The notes beneath the pieces were generated by a model that ran no database searches, was not told the DNA's origin, and saw nothing but the letters and a program-made list of their open reading frames with translations. Below, one piece after another: positions 1 through 9,292 of a DNA stretch of 64,000 nt (positions are counted from its first letter, which is position 1; each line of letters begins with the position of its first letter). Source of the DNA: Halomonas korlensis (lineage in GTDB: Bacteria; Pseudomonadota; Gammaproteobacteria; Pseudomonadales; Halomonadaceae); contig NZ_FPBP01000001.1 in NCBI RefSeq assembly GCF_900116705.1, positions 124,001-188,000 on the forward strand, written 5' to 3'. The position numbers and the translations under genes are program-made.

Positions 1-29
1 CCCTCGAAACCAAGCGACTGATGCGCCAT
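1..29 (-). CDS. 5' end of a divergent gene, product unknown (partial)
   Basis: On the minus strand an AGGAGG Shine-Dalgarno sequence lies nine bases before an ATG at 29. The nine codons that follow (MAHQSLGFE) are open to the window edge. In enterobacteria ygfZ is divergent from sdhE, so a succinate dehydrogenase assembly factor is possible, but nine residues cannot decide this. Confidence 0.4.
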
Positions 30-171
30 ACACATCTCCCTCCTGACTTGGCATGCCTGACAAGGTTCCAAGTCTAGCATGACCACAAAACTGCAAAGTG
101 GTTGCAATGCCGTACCCGAGCCCGCATTGAATGACATGAACGATTCCTCTCATCGCAAGGAGCCACCGGAA

Positions 172-1209
172 ATGACCGATTGGATCGCTGCCACCGGCGG
201 CCGGCTGGAAGCCGAAAACCGGGTCTTGTTCGACACCCCCGATCAGGCCCGCCTGGCCCTGGAAAATACGATATTGACCCCGCTGGCCCATCTTGGCGTG
301 CTCGACGTAGTCGGTAGTGATGCCGAGACATTTCTACAGGGGCAGACCAGTGCCCAGGTGGCTCTGGCCGACGGCGACTTCGCGCCACTGACCTGCTTTT
401 GCACCCCCAAAGGCCGCATGTTGGCCAATGCCCAGCTATGGCGAGTCGCCAAGGATCACTATCGGTTGCTGATGCATACCAGCCTGCTCGAGCCGCTGGC
501 CGAGCATCTGGGCAAGTTTGCCGCCTTCTACAAGGTCAACCTCGACATCCGCGACGATCTGGCGCTGCTGGGTCTGGTCGGCCGCGAAGCGGCGGCGCTG
601 GCCGAGGTACGCTTCGATGTTGTACCGCCCCGGCCCTGGCACCAGACAGCCAACGATGATCTGCAGTTACTGGCCCATCCCGGCCCGCGCCCTCGCCTGC
701 TGGCCTGCCTGTCCGCCGAGCGGGCCATAGAGGTCTGGCAACGGCTGAGCGAACATGCCACACCGGTCGATAATGCTGTCTGGCGCTTGCACGACATCCA
801 GGCCGGCCTCGCGTGGCTGGATGCCAACCAGCGTGATGCCTACCTGCCGCAGATGATCAATTGGGAGGCCCTGGGCGGCATCAGCTTCAAGAAGGGCTGC
901 TATACGGGCCAGGAAGTGGTCGCTCGGGCGCACTTTCGTGGTCAGGTCAAGAAGCGCCTGGTCCGGGCCCAGCTCGACGGCAATCGACTTCCCGCCCCCG
1001 GCAGTGCTATCGAGGATGCCGACGGCAAACGTCTCGGCGAGGTGTTCTGCGCCGAGTTGGATGCCTATGGAGAAGCCGAAGTGCTGGCAGTGATCAGCAC
1101 GCGCGAAGCGGCCCTGCCGTTGAGTGTCGCGGGCCAAAAGCTCAAGCTGCTGAAATTACCATACGAGGTGGAGCGGCTGGACCCCGAGAGCCTCGCAGCC
1201 CGAGGCTGA
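172..1209 (+). CDS. ygfZ: YgfZ folate-binding tRNA-modification / Fe-S repair protein
   Basis: This is a 345-residue cytoplasmic protein of the GcvT-related YgfZ/COG0354 family, which binds tetrahydrofolate and supports Fe-S enzymes such as MiaB. The family signature K-G-C-Y-T-G-Q-E is at about residues 241-248, including the conserved cysteine. The frame is open from 79, but the ATG at 172 is preferred because AAGGAG lies ten bases upstream; the 31 codons before it have no family character. It is convergent with the TatD-family gene, the two stops being three bases apart. It is unrelated in function to the true gcvT at 19228. Confidence 0.93.
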   Translation: MTDWIAATGGRLEAENRVLFDTPDQARLALENTILTPLAHLGVLDVVGSDAETFLQGQTSAQVALADGDFAPLTCFCTPKGRMLANAQLWRVAKDHYRLLMHTSLLEPLAEHLGKFAAFYKVNLDIRDDLALLGLVGREAAALAEVRFDVVPPRPWHQTANDDLQLLAHPGPRPRLLACLSAERAIEVWQRLSEHATPVDNAVWRLHDIQAGLAWLDANQRDAYLPQMINWEALGGISFKKGCYTGQEVVARAHFRGQVKKRLVRAQLDGNRLPAPGSAIEDADGKRLGEVFCAELDAYGEAEVLAVISTREAALPLSVAGQKLKLLKLPYEVERLDPESLAARG

Positions 1210-1212
1210 ACC

Positions 1213-1977
1213 TCAACGCTGGAACAGACGCTTGGCGCTGGCGGTACTGTGAGCCGCCACCTGATCGATCGTTTGCTCACGCAGCCTCGCCACATGCTTA
1301 CACACCTCGGCAACGTTGGCCGGCTCGTTGCGCTGGCCTTGGAGGCCGGCAAGCGGCATGTCGGGGCTGTCGGTTTCCAGCACGTAGCCTTCATCCGGCA
1401 GTGAAACGACCGCGCGATGAAGACGCTTGGCGCGCTTATGGGTCAATGCCCCGCCGAGTCCCAGGGTAAAGCCGAGGTCGAGAAACTGGCGGGCCTGTTC
1501 GGGGGAACCGGAAAAGGCGTGAATCAGCCCGCCGGCCGGTAGATCAAGCTGACGCAAGCGCTTGGCTACCCTGTCGTTGGCCTGTACGCAGTGAATCACC
1601 ACCGGCAGTTGGTATCGCTTGGCCAAACGCAACTGAGCATCGAAGAAGAGCCACTGGTCGTCGAGCGTGTCGGCAAGACGCGCATCGATGCCGCACTCGC
1701 CGACGGCAACGACCTCGGGGTGGGCGCCCAAGGCTTGATCCAACGCCTCGAGATCCGACTCGCGATGCTGGTCCATGAAGTAGGGATGCAGTCCCAGACA
1801 GACCTCGACGTCATCGCGCTCACCAAGCGCCAGCACATTATCCCACCGTGCTCGGGTCGTGCCCGGCACCACGAAACGGCGCACATCTTCTGCCCTGGCC
1901 CGCTCGAATACCGCCTCGCGGTCGGCATCGAAGTCGGGGAAATCCAGGTGACAGTGGGCATCGATCAGCATGAGCAT
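1213..1977 (-). CDS. yjjV: TatD-family metal-dependent hydrolase, YjjV type
   Basis: This is a 254-residue TIM-barrel metallohydrolase of the TatD deoxyribonuclease family. Visible metal and active-site motifs are D-A-H-C-H-L-D at the N terminus, G-E-C-G-I-D near residue 95, V-I-H-C near 129, H-A-F-S-G near 155 and E-T-D-S-P-D-M-P-L near 204. The last motif followed by G-L-Q-G-Q-x-N-x-P is typical of E. coli YjjV rather than TatD or YcfH. Its natural substrate is not known. The start could also be the ATG two codons downstream. It lies 19 bases downstream of prfC on the same strand and may be co-transcribed. Confidence 0.9.
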   Translation of the reverse strand: MLMLIDAHCHLDFPDFDADREAVFERARAEDVRRFVVPGTTRARWDNVLALGERDDVEVCLGLHPYFMDQHRESDLEALDQALGAHPEVVAVGECGIDARLADTLDDQWLFFDAQLRLAKRYQLPVVIHCVQANDRVAKRLRQLDLPAGGLIHAFSGSPEQARQFLDLGFTLGLGGALTHKRAKRLHRAVVSLPDEGYVLETDSPDMPLAGLQGQRNEPANVAEVCKHVARLREQTIDQVAAHSTASAKRLFQR

Positions 1978-1996
1978 CGATCCGTAGGGTAAAGCA

Positions 1997-3586
1997 TCAG
2001 TGTTCGCGTGTGGGCTGGAAACGGATCGCCGGCCAGCGCTCCTGGGTCATCTGCAAATTGACCCGGGTGGGCGCAATATAGGCCAGATAACCGCCGCCAT
2101 CGATAGCCAGATTAGTGCTGGCCTTGCGCTTGAACTCATCGAGTTTCTTGTCATCTTCACTGTAGACCCAGCGAGCGGTATGTACATTCACCGCCTCGTA
2201 AAGGCAGTCGACCTTGTATTCTTCCTTCAACCGGTGGGCGACCACATCGAACTGCAGCGTTCCTACTGCACCGAGGATCAAGTCGTTGTTGTCCAGCGGC
2301 ATGAACACCTGGGTCGCGCCTTCCTCGGAGAGCTGTTGCAGACCCTTCTGCAAGGCCTTCATCTTCAGCGGATCCTTGAGTCGCACGCGCTTGAACAGTT
2401 CCGGAGCGAAGTGCGGGATGCCGGTGAAGCGCATGTCCTCGCCCTGGGTGAAGGTATCGCCGATCTGGATGGTGCCGTGGTTATGCAGGCCGATGATGTC
2501 ACCCGGCCACGCCTCCTCGACCTGCGAACGGTCCGAGGCCATGAAGGTCAAGGCATCGGCAATCTTGATATCCTTACCGATACGCACGTGGCGCATCTTC
2601 ATGTTGCGATCATACTTGCCTGAACAGACCCGCAGGAAGGCGATACGGTCGCGGTGGTTAGGGTCCATGTTGGCCTGGATCTTGAAAACGAAACCACTGA
2701 AGCGCTCGTCGTCGGCCTCGACGGTACGCATATCGGTATCGCGAGGCTGTGGTGTCGGCGCGTACTCGACGAAGCCGTCGAGCATCTCGCGCACGCCGAA
2801 GTTGCCCATGGCGGTCCCGAAATAGACCGGCGTCAGCTCGCCACGCCGGTACGCTTCCAGATCGAACTCATGCGAGGCGCCACGCACCAGTTCGATTTCC
2901 ATTCGTAATTCCTCGGCCTGTTCCTCGCCTAGCACCTCGTCCACCTCAGGGCTATCGAGTCCCTCGATACGCTTGTCGTCGGGGATACGGCTGCCCTGCC
3001 CCTGGGTATAGAGATGAATGACGTCGTTCTGCAGATGATAGACGCCTCGAAAGTGGCGCCCCATACCGATCGGCCAGGTCATGGGCGCGCACTGGATGTT
3101 GAGCACCTCCTCGACCTCATCCATGACCTCGACCGGGTCGCGGGTATCGCGATCCATCTTGTTGATGAAGGTCAGGATCGGCGTGGTACGCAGACGGCAA
3201 ACTTCCATCAACTTGATGGTCCGCGCCTCCACGCCCTTGGCGCAGTCGATGACCATCAGCGCCGAATCCACAGCGGTGAGGGTCCGATAGGTGTCCTCGG
3301 AGAAGTCCTCGTGACCCGGTGTGTCGAGCAGGTTGACGATGCGCCCGCCGTAAGGAAACTGCATGACCGAGGTGGTCACCGAGATGCCGCGTTCCTGCTC
3401 CATTTTCATCCAGTCGGATGTGGCATGGCGGTCGTTGCGTTTGCTCTTGACCGAGCCGGCCATCTGGATGGCATTGCCGAACAGCAGCATCTTCTCGGTG
3501 ATGGTGGTCTTGCCGGCGTCGGGGTGACTGATGATCGCGAAGGTTCTGCGCAGCCCGACTTCACGGGCCAAGGTGGGGTTTGACAT
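1997..3586 (-). CDS. prfC: Peptide chain release factor 3 (RF3)
   Basis: RF3 is the translational GTPase that recycles RF1/RF2 from the ribosome after peptide release. The protein begins [10 protein letters not shown] and carries the P-loop H-P-D-A-G-K-T-T, the G3 motif D-T-P-G-H-E-D-F and the G4 motif N-K-M-D. With the ATG at 3586 the product is 529 residues, the same length as E. coli RF3. The open frame continues 48 codons upstream to 3730, but that extension is not RF3-like and would run up to the start of the divergent DCC-family gene, so it is rejected. Confidence 0.97.
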   Translation of the reverse strand: MSNPTLAREVGLRRTFAIISHPDAGKTTITEKMLLFGNAIQMAGSVKSKRNDRHATSDWMKMEQERGISVTTSVMQFPYGGRIVNLLDTPGHEDFSEDTYRTLTAVDSALMVIDCAKGVEARTIKLMEVCRLRTTPILTFINKMDRDTRDPVEVMDEVEEVLNIQCAPMTWPIGMGRHFRGVYHLQNDVIHLYTQGQGSRIPDDKRIEGLDSPEVDEVLGEEQAEELRMEIELVRGASHEFDLEAYRRGELTPVYFGTAMGNFGVREMLDGFVEYAPTPQPRDTDMRTVEADDERFSGFVFKIQANMDPNHRDRIAFLRVCSGKYDRNMKMRHVRIGKDIKIADALTFMASDRSQVEEAWPGDIIGLHNHGTIQIGDTFTQGEDMRFTGIPHFAPELFKRVRLKDPLKMKALQKGLQQLSEEGATQVFMPLDNNDLILGAVGTLQFDVVAHRLKEEYKVDCLYEAVNVHTARWVYSEDDKKLDEFKRKASTNLAIDGGGYLAYIAPTRVNLQMTQERWPAIRFQPTREH

Positions 3587-3729
3587 CAATACTGTGCCTG
3601 GTCGGGTCTCGAATGAATTCTCGAAAGGTTGCCATGATAGCGCGACAGGCCAGCGGGCTGCACCCCGGCCATTGCGCAAACCACTGCCAAGCAGGCTAGG
3701 CTGAGCATACGCTCCAGAGAGGTACTCCA

Positions 3730-4104
3730 ATGAAGTTGGTCTACGACGGTCAATGCCCGATGTGCCAGCAATATATACGCGTGCAACGCATCCGACGTGA
3801 TCTCGGCGAGCTCGAACTCATTGATGCCCGTGACAACAGTGCCGCGAGGGACGAGCTGACTCGGCTCGGCATTGATCTGGACGAAGGCTTCGCATTGAAG
3901 ATCGGCGAACGGTGGTATCACGGCAGTGAGGCGCTGCACCGGCTCAGCGTGATGAGCACCCGTAGCGGTCTTGTCAATCGCGCTATGGCGAGCCTCTTCG
4001 CCTCTCCCGAGCGATCCGCACGCTTCTATCCGCCGCTCAAGGCTGGCCGAAATGCCCTGCTGAGGCTCCTGGGTCGCGCCCCCATCCATAATCTGCGCAA
4101 GTAA
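3730..4104 (+). CDS. DCC-family (DUF393) thiol-disulfide oxidoreductase-like protein
   Basis: This is a 124-residue protein beginning [12 protein letters not shown], the D-G-x-C-P-x-C signature of the DCC family (DUF393), which is thought to have a thioredoxin-like redox fold. A GAGAGGTAC stretch just before the ATG can serve as ribosome-binding site. It is divergent from prfC with 143 bases between the starts. A C-terminal basic segment (about residues 100-124) is normal for the family. The substrate is unknown and there is no partner gene nearby that reveals one. Confidence 0.85.
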   Translation: MKLVYDGQCPMCQQYIRVQRIRRDLGELELIDARDNSAARDELTRLGIDLDEGFALKIGERWYHGSEALHRLSVMSTRSGLVNRAMASLFASPERSARFYPPLKAGRNALLRLLGRAPIHNLRK

Positions 4105-4327
4105 CTGTCCCGCTTTCCCCACTTGCTGTTCCCAGCATTATCATCAACCTTGTTATTAGGTTTACTTTCCATCAAGCCGTCAGGTCAGCCTCTGAACCGC
4201 CATGACGGGGTCTTACGGGGTTATTGTTGGCCCGAGCAGAGCGATCTTTCAAAGGATTGAACGCCCAAGCAGCTTGGGCCTCCCATGGCTCAAGCATCTT
4301 GAGATAAGAGCAATCAAGGAGATTCTC

Positions 4328-4861
4328 ATGAGCCGTTTGTATTTTCTGACGCCGGATCTGGACACCACGGTCAATATCACCCATGAGCTGTATGACCTCA
4401 ATTTGACCAAAGAGGAAATCCACGTCGCAGGCCCCGCCTGGGAGCAGCTCAAGGAGCAGGGGGTGAATGTCGCCACCCTGCGCCATACCACTGATGTGGG
4501 CAATGCGGCAAAGCGTGGTGTCATTCTGGGTATCTTGCTGGGGTTTGTGCTGGGGCTTATCACTCATTACTTTCTCGACAGGGCCATGGGCGATGTCAAT
4601 TTCTGGCTGGTCACCTTGGGCATGACGGCGTTTGGCGGATTGTTCGGTGTCTGGAGCAGTACTCTCGTCGGGGTGGCGGTGCGTGATGTCAAGCTCGACG
4701 AATACGATGAAGCGATCGAAAACGGTGCCTTCCTGATGATGGTTGACGTGCCCGAAGGGCGCGAAGACGAGATCAATGCGGTCATTCACCGCCATCACCC
4801 CGAGGTGGTCATCGACAAGGCCAGTCCCAAAGAAAAGAGATTCTGGGGGCAAGGCCAGTAA
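4328..4861 (+). CDS. Small inner-membrane protein, DUF1269-like
   Basis: This is a 177-residue protein starting MSRLYFLTPDLDT at an ATG six bases after AAGGAGA. A cytoplasmic N-terminal half is followed by two closely spaced hydrophobic segments (about residues 62-80 and 90-112) and a charged C-terminal domain of about 55 residues. The layout of an alpha/beta domain, a glycine-rich membrane hairpin and a second alpha/beta domain resembles DUF1269 proteins, whose role is not established. The frame is open from 4202 but the extension has no ribosome-binding site. Confidence 0.75.
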   Translation: MSRLYFLTPDLDTTVNITHELYDLNLTKEEIHVAGPAWEQLKEQGVNVATLRHTTDVGNAAKRGVILGILLGFVLGLITHYFLDRAMGDVNFWLVTLGMTAFGGLFGVWSSTLVGVAVRDVKLDEYDEAIENGAFLMMVDVPEGREDEINAVIHRHHPEVVIDKASPKEKRFWGQGQ

Positions 4862-4898
4862 TATTCATTGACATTTCCGCTTACAGCTTGATGGAGAC

Positions 4899-4931
4899 GA
4901 TGCGCTGCCCTGAATGCCGAGACAGCGCATC
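4899..4931 (+). terminator. Possible hairpin terminator after the DUF1269-like gene
   Basis: GATGCGCTG at 4899-4907 is perfectly complementary to CAGCGCATC at 4923-4931, with a 15-base loop. It sits 38 bases after the upstream stop codon and between convergent genes. There is no strong T-run, so termination is uncertain. Confidence 0.35.
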
Positions 4932-4979
4932 AATCTTACTGTCGTGAGACGCTTGGCAAAATACTAACAAGCCCTTTTA

Positions 4980-5972
4980 TTAACGAAAGCACTTCCTATA
5001 AAAGCGCTGCATGACTTGTTTCGTTGAGTCGGGAGTCATCAAGAGGAATTTCCTGCGAAGTTTCCGCATGGCCACCCTTACCAAGTGTTGTTTGCCGTTC
5101 TTGGCGACCGACCCCATACCCGGATGACACATCTCGCTTGATTCCAGGCAGAAAACGGGCTTTCCTGAATGCTCTGCCACCCGTCTCGCCATTAGTTCTT
5201 TTTTCGCAAAAAACAGCCTGGCTATGGAGCTTCCATAATGATTGGCTAGCTGGGCGGCATATTCTTCAAAGTCCTCGGCCTTCCGCGTTGATGATGCATC
5301 GCTCATTATCAAGTGATCGTGCTCTATGTTGTGCTTTTCCAACCAACGCAGCGTTAGCTCACGATATTCTTCGCTACGATGGGTCACGATAGTATGCAGC
5401 TTGTAGGTCGGTAGGACGAGCGGCTTGGCATTCATGAGGTAATCTCGATACCGTTCCTCTTCCTGGATAACTCCTCGGTCAGGTTCAAGACATAACACCC
5501 CCTCAAGCTCCACGTATGAACTACCCAGTACGGGATGATGGAAGATATTCCACTGGAAGACTCTCGGGCCAGGCGCTATTTCAAAAAATATATCGATGAA
5601 TTTAATACTATCCCTTTCGACATAGATGGCCAGACGAGTCACTTGACGCGATGTTCTGTCTTTAATTTGCTCAAGTGCTGCTCGTATCGAGCGGCCCGTC
5701 ATGACGCTATCATCCACAAGTAATATCTTTTCGGCATCCCATGCAGTATTCAGTGTCCTCGCGCCCTTTCTGGTGATACCGGACTTTATACTCGCATTAT
5801 TAAGAAAAGAGTTAAGGTCTGTACAGTTAACGTTAAGCAACAAACCTATCATATAGGCAGGAATCATTCCGCTGCGGGGAATACCGACCACCAGATCGTA
5901 GCCTTCCCCCTGTAGCTTATGGATATTATTTTGAATATCCTGACCCAGATCCTTATATGACTTAAATTTCAT
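4980..5972 (-). CDS. Phosphoribosyltransferase fused to a degenerate HAD-like domain
   Basis: This is a 330-residue, two-domain protein. Residues 1 to about 125 form a type I phosphoribosyltransferase domain, with V-V-G-I-P-R-S-G near residue 28 and the PRPP loop V-D-D-S-V-M-T-G-R-S at 86-95. Residues from about 150 to 285 align in my reading with the HAD domain of PRTase-HAD proteins found in polysaccharide loci. There the usual D-x-D-G-V-L-C motif I is E-L-E-G-V-L-C (155-161), motif II is I-V-T-H-R near 195, and K-P-V-F-C-L-E is near 271. Both motif I aspartates are therefore glutamates. The gene stands alone and is visibly more AT-rich than its neighbours. The substrate is unknown. Confidence 0.8.
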   Translation of the reverse strand: MKFKSYKDLGQDIQNNIHKLQGEGYDLVVGIPRSGMIPAYMIGLLLNVNCTDLNSFLNNASIKSGITRKGARTLNTAWDAEKILLVDDSVMTGRSIRAALEQIKDRTSRQVTRLAIYVERDSIKFIDIFFEIAPGPRVFQWNIFHHPVLGSSYVELEGVLCLEPDRGVIQEEERYRDYLMNAKPLVLPTYKLHTIVTHRSEEYRELTLRWLEKHNIEHDHLIMSDASSTRKAEDFEEYAAQLANHYGSSIARLFFAKKELMARRVAEHSGKPVFCLESSEMCHPGMGSVAKNGKQHLVRVAMRKLRRKFLLMTPDSTKQVMQRFYRKCFR

Positions 5973-6551
5973 AGCCTGACCTTGCTGAATTTTTCAATAA
6001 GATTTTCTTGTATAACACAATCAAGAAAAATTAAAAAAATAGTTAACTAAGTACCAAAAAAACCGTTAAGTATGATCATTAATTACACTCAATATCCACA
6101 TAGATATGCCCTCTAAAAACGAGGTTAGCACGCTTCGACCTGGTGGCGAAAAAACATTTCTCCAATATGACAGAAAAAATACTTTTATCTAAAAGGCCGA
6201 TCACTTTTTTATATCATGATTTTTCGGATGCATGAGAATGTCTCTCCTCACGCTATGCCATGTTTAAACAACTAATTATTTTAAATTAACTATCTAATAC
6301 TTTTGTTCATTGTATTGGTAACTCTTAAACCAAGTGATGCTTCTCTGACAACACCCAGCAAACAATGTTTCTCAAACATTAACACTGGCTCGCTCGACGC
6401 ATTATGCCTCGAGCAAGATAAACCATGTGTGCCGTGATTTTTACACCTGTCCTGAAAAGGGTAGTGATCTCCAGGCGTTCAGGCACTGGCTTTATCGGTG
6501 AGACGCGTGAGATCGGGTATCATCTGGGGTTCGTGCCCCCTTGGAGTGACC
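5973..6551. other. AT-rich gene-free stretch
   Basis: There is no convincing gene in these 579 bases. The first 350 or so are strikingly AT-rich compared with the rest of the window. An inverted repeat GCTCGA ... TCGAGC lies near 6394-6416. The stretch must hold the promoter of the PRTase-HAD gene and probably that of the regBA pair; no clear -35/-10 pair could be assigned. It may be the remnant of a transferred segment. Confidence 0.6.
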
Positions 6552-7826
6552 ATGCTCGCCGCCCTGCCCCTGCCGCTTTCCACGCCCAGCCGGAACCTAG
6601 TGCGCCTGACCTTCGTACGCGGCATCACCTGGACCGGTTTTCTTGCCGGCATCATCATCGGTATCGAAGTGCTGAGTTTCGAGCTCGACGTGACCATGGT
6701 CATCACAGTGATCGTGAGCATGGCGTTGATCAATATCACCACCTGGTGGCGTCTCGGCCGCCCACGTGCAGTCACGCATGGTGAGTATCTGATCCACTTG
6801 ATGGCCGATGTCGCTGGGCTGTCCCTGCTGTTCTACTTTACCGGCGGCTCCACCAATCCGTTCATCACCTACTATCTCGTGCCGGTCACCATTGCCGCTG
6901 CTACCCTGCCCTGGCGTCATGCCTGGACCGTCGCCGGGGCAGCAATGCTGGCCTACACCATCCTCTTGTTTCACTTTCAACCGGTACCTCAGCTAAGCCA
7001 AGGCCCTGCCAGCGGCGGCCCCCTTAACTTGCATGTGTTGGGCATGTGGCTGAATTTTGGCCTTTCGGCGGGACTTGTGACGTTTTTCATCTTCAAGATG
7101 GCCCACGCCTTGCGCAGCCGCGATCAAGCGCTGTCGCGCACTCGCGAGGCAGCATTGCGCAACGAGCAGGTGCTGGCCGTGGCTACCCAAGCGGCCGGTA
7201 CGGCTCACGAGCTTGGGACACCGCTGTCGACCATGGCAGTGCTACTCAGCGAGATGCGTGAGGAGGCACGAGGCAATCCTGTCCTCGAGAAGGACCTAGC
7301 GGTGCTGCGCGATCAGGTGGATACCTGCAAGTCGCGATTGCGTCATCTTGTGGAAAACGCCGACCAACGACGCATGGCCAAACCCGAGATTCTCGACGCC
7401 GATCTATGGCTGACTGGAGTGGTTCAGCGCTGGCTGGTGCTGCGGCCCGATGTCAGCTATCACCTTGATGTTGCCGATCGCCGTGGTCGACCCTGGCTGG
7501 CAATCGATGCCACCCTTGATCAGGCACTGACTAACCTGCTGAACAACGCTGCCGATGCCAATCCGGACGATATACACATTCATCTGGATTGGACGGCTAA
7601 GGATGTGATCATCGATATCCGTGACCACGGCCCCGGTGTGGCCATGTCCATCGCCGATCAGCTAGGCGAAACCTTTATCTCCACCAAGAGCAAGGGCCTG
7701 GGAATGGGACTCTTCCTGACACATGCCACCATCAACCGCTTTGGCGGTGGTGTCAGCCTGTACAATCATCCTGAAGGCGGGACCTTGACCGAGGTAACCT
7801 TGCCACGCAGTAAGCCTGCTGCCTGA
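6552..7826 (+). CDS. regB: RegB/PrrB/RoxS-type redox sensor histidine kinase
   Basis: This is a 424-residue membrane kinase. The N-terminal half holds about six hydrophobic segments. G-G-S-T-N-P-F at residues 98-104 matches the quinone-binding box of RegB. The H-box A-A-G-T-A-H-E-L-G-T-P-L places the phosphorylated histidine at residue 219. The redox-active cysteine of RegB is kept in L-R-D-Q-V-D-T-C (Cys259). The C-terminal ATPase domain has N-N-A-A-D-A-N, D-H-G-P-G-V and G-L-G-M-G-L-F. The ATG at 6552 follows TTGGAGTG; the frame is open from 6498. It is followed after 35 bases by its response regulator. RegB proteins respond to quinone redox state and set expression of oxidases; that role here is inferred. 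Confidence 0.93.
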   Translation: MLAALPLPLSTPSRNLVRLTFVRGITWTGFLAGIIIGIEVLSFELDVTMVITVIVSMALINITTWWRLGRPRAVTHGEYLIHLMADVAGLSLLFYFTGGSTNPFITYYLVPVTIAAATLPWRHAWTVAGAAMLAYTILLFHFQPVPQLSQGPASGGPLNLHVLGMWLNFGLSAGLVTFFIFKMAHALRSRDQALSRTREAALRNEQVLAVATQAAGTAHELGTPLSTMAVLLSEMREEARGNPVLEKDLAVLRDQVDTCKSRLRHLVENADQRRMAKPEILDADLWLTGVVQRWLVLRPDVSYHLDVADRRGRPWLAIDATLDQALTNLLNNAADANPDDIHIHLDWTAKDVIIDIRDHGPGVAMSIADQLGETFISTKSKGLGMGLFLTHATINRFGGGVSLYNHPEGGTLTEVTLPRSKPAA

Positions 7827-7861
7827 CGACGAATGATCGTTAACATCCCTGCGAGGACGCC

Positions 7862-8401
7862 ATGCGAGAGAGCACTCAACGCCTGCTGATCATCGACGAT
7901 GATGAGATGTTCTGCCACGTGCTTGATCGGGCCATGAGCCGGCGCGGGTTTGAAGTGCTGGTGGCGCGCAATGCCAGCGAGGCACTGACTCTGGCCCGAC
8001 GTCACCTGCCAGAAATAGCTACATTGGATCTCAAGCTTGAAAATGAATCCGGCTTGAAACTGTTACCTGAGTTATTGGAACTAGTGCCGCACTGCCGAGT
8101 GGTCGTGCTCACCGGCTATTCCAGCATTGCCACGGCGGTGGAGGCGATCAAGCTGGGCGCGGTAAACTATCTATGCAAGCCGGCCGATGCCGACGAGATT
8201 CTGGTCGCCCTCGAGAGACAGCAGGGCGACCCTGACACTGAGGTGGCGGATAACCCGCCGTCGATCAATCGTATCACCTGGGAACACATTCAGAAGGTGC
8301 TACAGGAGCACGACGGCAATATCTCGGCGACCGCCCGCGCCCTGGGGATGCACCGGCGTACCCTGCAGCGCAAGCTGCAAAAGCGGCCGGTACGACGCTG
8401 A
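7862..8401 (+). CDS. regA: RegA/PrrA/RoxR/ActR-type response regulator
   Basis: This is a 179-residue regulator. The receiver domain has acidic residues D-D-D at 12-14, the phosphoacceptor Asp56 in T-L-D-L-K-L, Thr in V-L-T-G-Y near residue 84 and Lys in C-K-P near residue 105. The C-terminal Fis-type helix-turn-helix reads H-D-G-N-I-S-A-T-A-R-A-L-G-M-H-R-R-T-L-Q, which is nearly invariant across the RegA family. The start follows GAGGACGCC, 35 bases after regB, so the two form an operon. Targets in relatives include terminal oxidase, carbon and nitrogen genes. Confidence 0.95.
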   Translation: MRESTQRLLIIDDDEMFCHVLDRAMSRRGFEVLVARNASEALTLARRHLPEIATLDLKLENESGLKLLPELLELVPHCRVVVLTGYSSIATAVEAIKLGAVNYLCKPADADEILVALERQQGDPDTEVADNPPSINRITWEHIQKVLQEHDGNISATARALGMHRRTLQRKLQKRPVRR

Positions 8402-8413
8402 GGATTAACGCAA

Positions 8414-9184
8414 TTACTGGGCTGTCCAGCCCAGGTCAATATTCCAGCTGGATCCGGTCACCGCACCGGCCGCATCCGACGCCATGTAGGCAACCAGTTC
8501 GGCAACTTCGGAAGGCTCGATCAGGCGCTTGATGGCTGCGTTCTTGAGCATGATCTGCTCAATCACTTCCTGCTCCTGCATGCCGTGCATCCTGGCCTGA
8601 TCAGCGATCTGATTATCGACCAGCGGGGTTTTCACATATGCAGGACAGATCGCATTGGCAGTAATGCCCTGAGCACCACCCTCCAGCGCCGCCGTCTTGG
8701 TCAGACCGATCATGCCATGCTTGGCACTGATATAGGCCGACTTGCCGGGCGAAGCCACTTGAGCGTGAACCGAAGCGATATTGATAATGCGCCCCCAGCC
8801 GTTTTCGCGCATCGAAGGCCAGACCGCCTGGCTCAGCAGGAAGGGAGCGGTGAGCATCAGATCGATAATCCGTCGCCACTGCGTCTCGGGAAACGACTCG
8901 ATGGGAGCGACGTGCTGGATGCCGGCGTTATTGACCAGAATGTCAACTCGGCCGAAGCGCTTGATGGCATCGGCCGCCGCTGCCTTACAGGCCTCACCAT
9001 CGGTCAGGTCCGCCTGAAAGAAAGCCGCCCCCATCGATTCTGCAAGCGCCTTGCCATCTGGATTGAAATCCACTGCCAGGACCTGATGGCCCAATTCCCG
9101 GAAGTGGCGGACCACGGCCTCGCCAATACCACTGCTGGTGCCGGTCACCAGGGCAACGCGGGGAGTGGCTGCACTCGATGTCAT
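8414..9184 (-). CDS. bdhA: 3-hydroxybutyrate dehydrogenase
   Basis: This is a 256-residue short-chain dehydrogenase that interconverts (R)-3-hydroxybutyrate and acetoacetate with NAD. The nucleotide loop is T-G-T-S-S-G-I-G, N-N-A-G-I is present, and the catalytic set is S-V-H near residue 140 with Y-I-S-A-K near 153-157. The strings N-A-G-I-Q-H-V-A-P-I-E, V-K-T-P-L-V and G-S-S-W-N-I-D-L-G-W-T are typical of the BdhA group rather than other SDRs. AAGGAGA precedes the ATG. It is convergent with regA. With ScoAB at 12274-13720 it gives a route from hydroxybutyrate to acetoacetyl-CoA. Confidence 0.93.
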   Translation of the reverse strand: MTSSAATPRVALVTGTSSGIGEAVVRHFRELGHQVLAVDFNPDGKALAESMGAAFFQADLTDGEACKAAAADAIKRFGRVDILVNNAGIQHVAPIESFPETQWRRIIDLMLTAPFLLSQAVWPSMRENGWGRIINIASVHAQVASPGKSAYISAKHGMIGLTKTAALEGGAQGITANAICPAYVKTPLVDNQIADQARMHGMQEQEVIEQIMLKNAAIKRLIEPSEVAELVAYMASDAAGAVTGSSWNIDLGWTAQ

Positions 9185-9292
9185 GTATCTCTCCTTAACT
9201 TTGCATTTTAGGGTAAGGATGTGTATTCAGATCAAACGTCGGCAAGCGCTTGCCATGCCTTCAGCATACGGATGCGGCCAGGATGGCACCAG

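Noticed and set aside
3014-3583. 189-codon plus-strand frame opposite prfC
   Set aside because: It is a shadow of the RF3 gene, which explains the region fully by motif and length.
8417-8434. Hairpin CTGGGCTGTCCAGCCCAG as a terminator of regA
   Set aside because: It lies within the coding end of bdhA and has no T-run; its symmetry follows from codons of the conserved C terminus.
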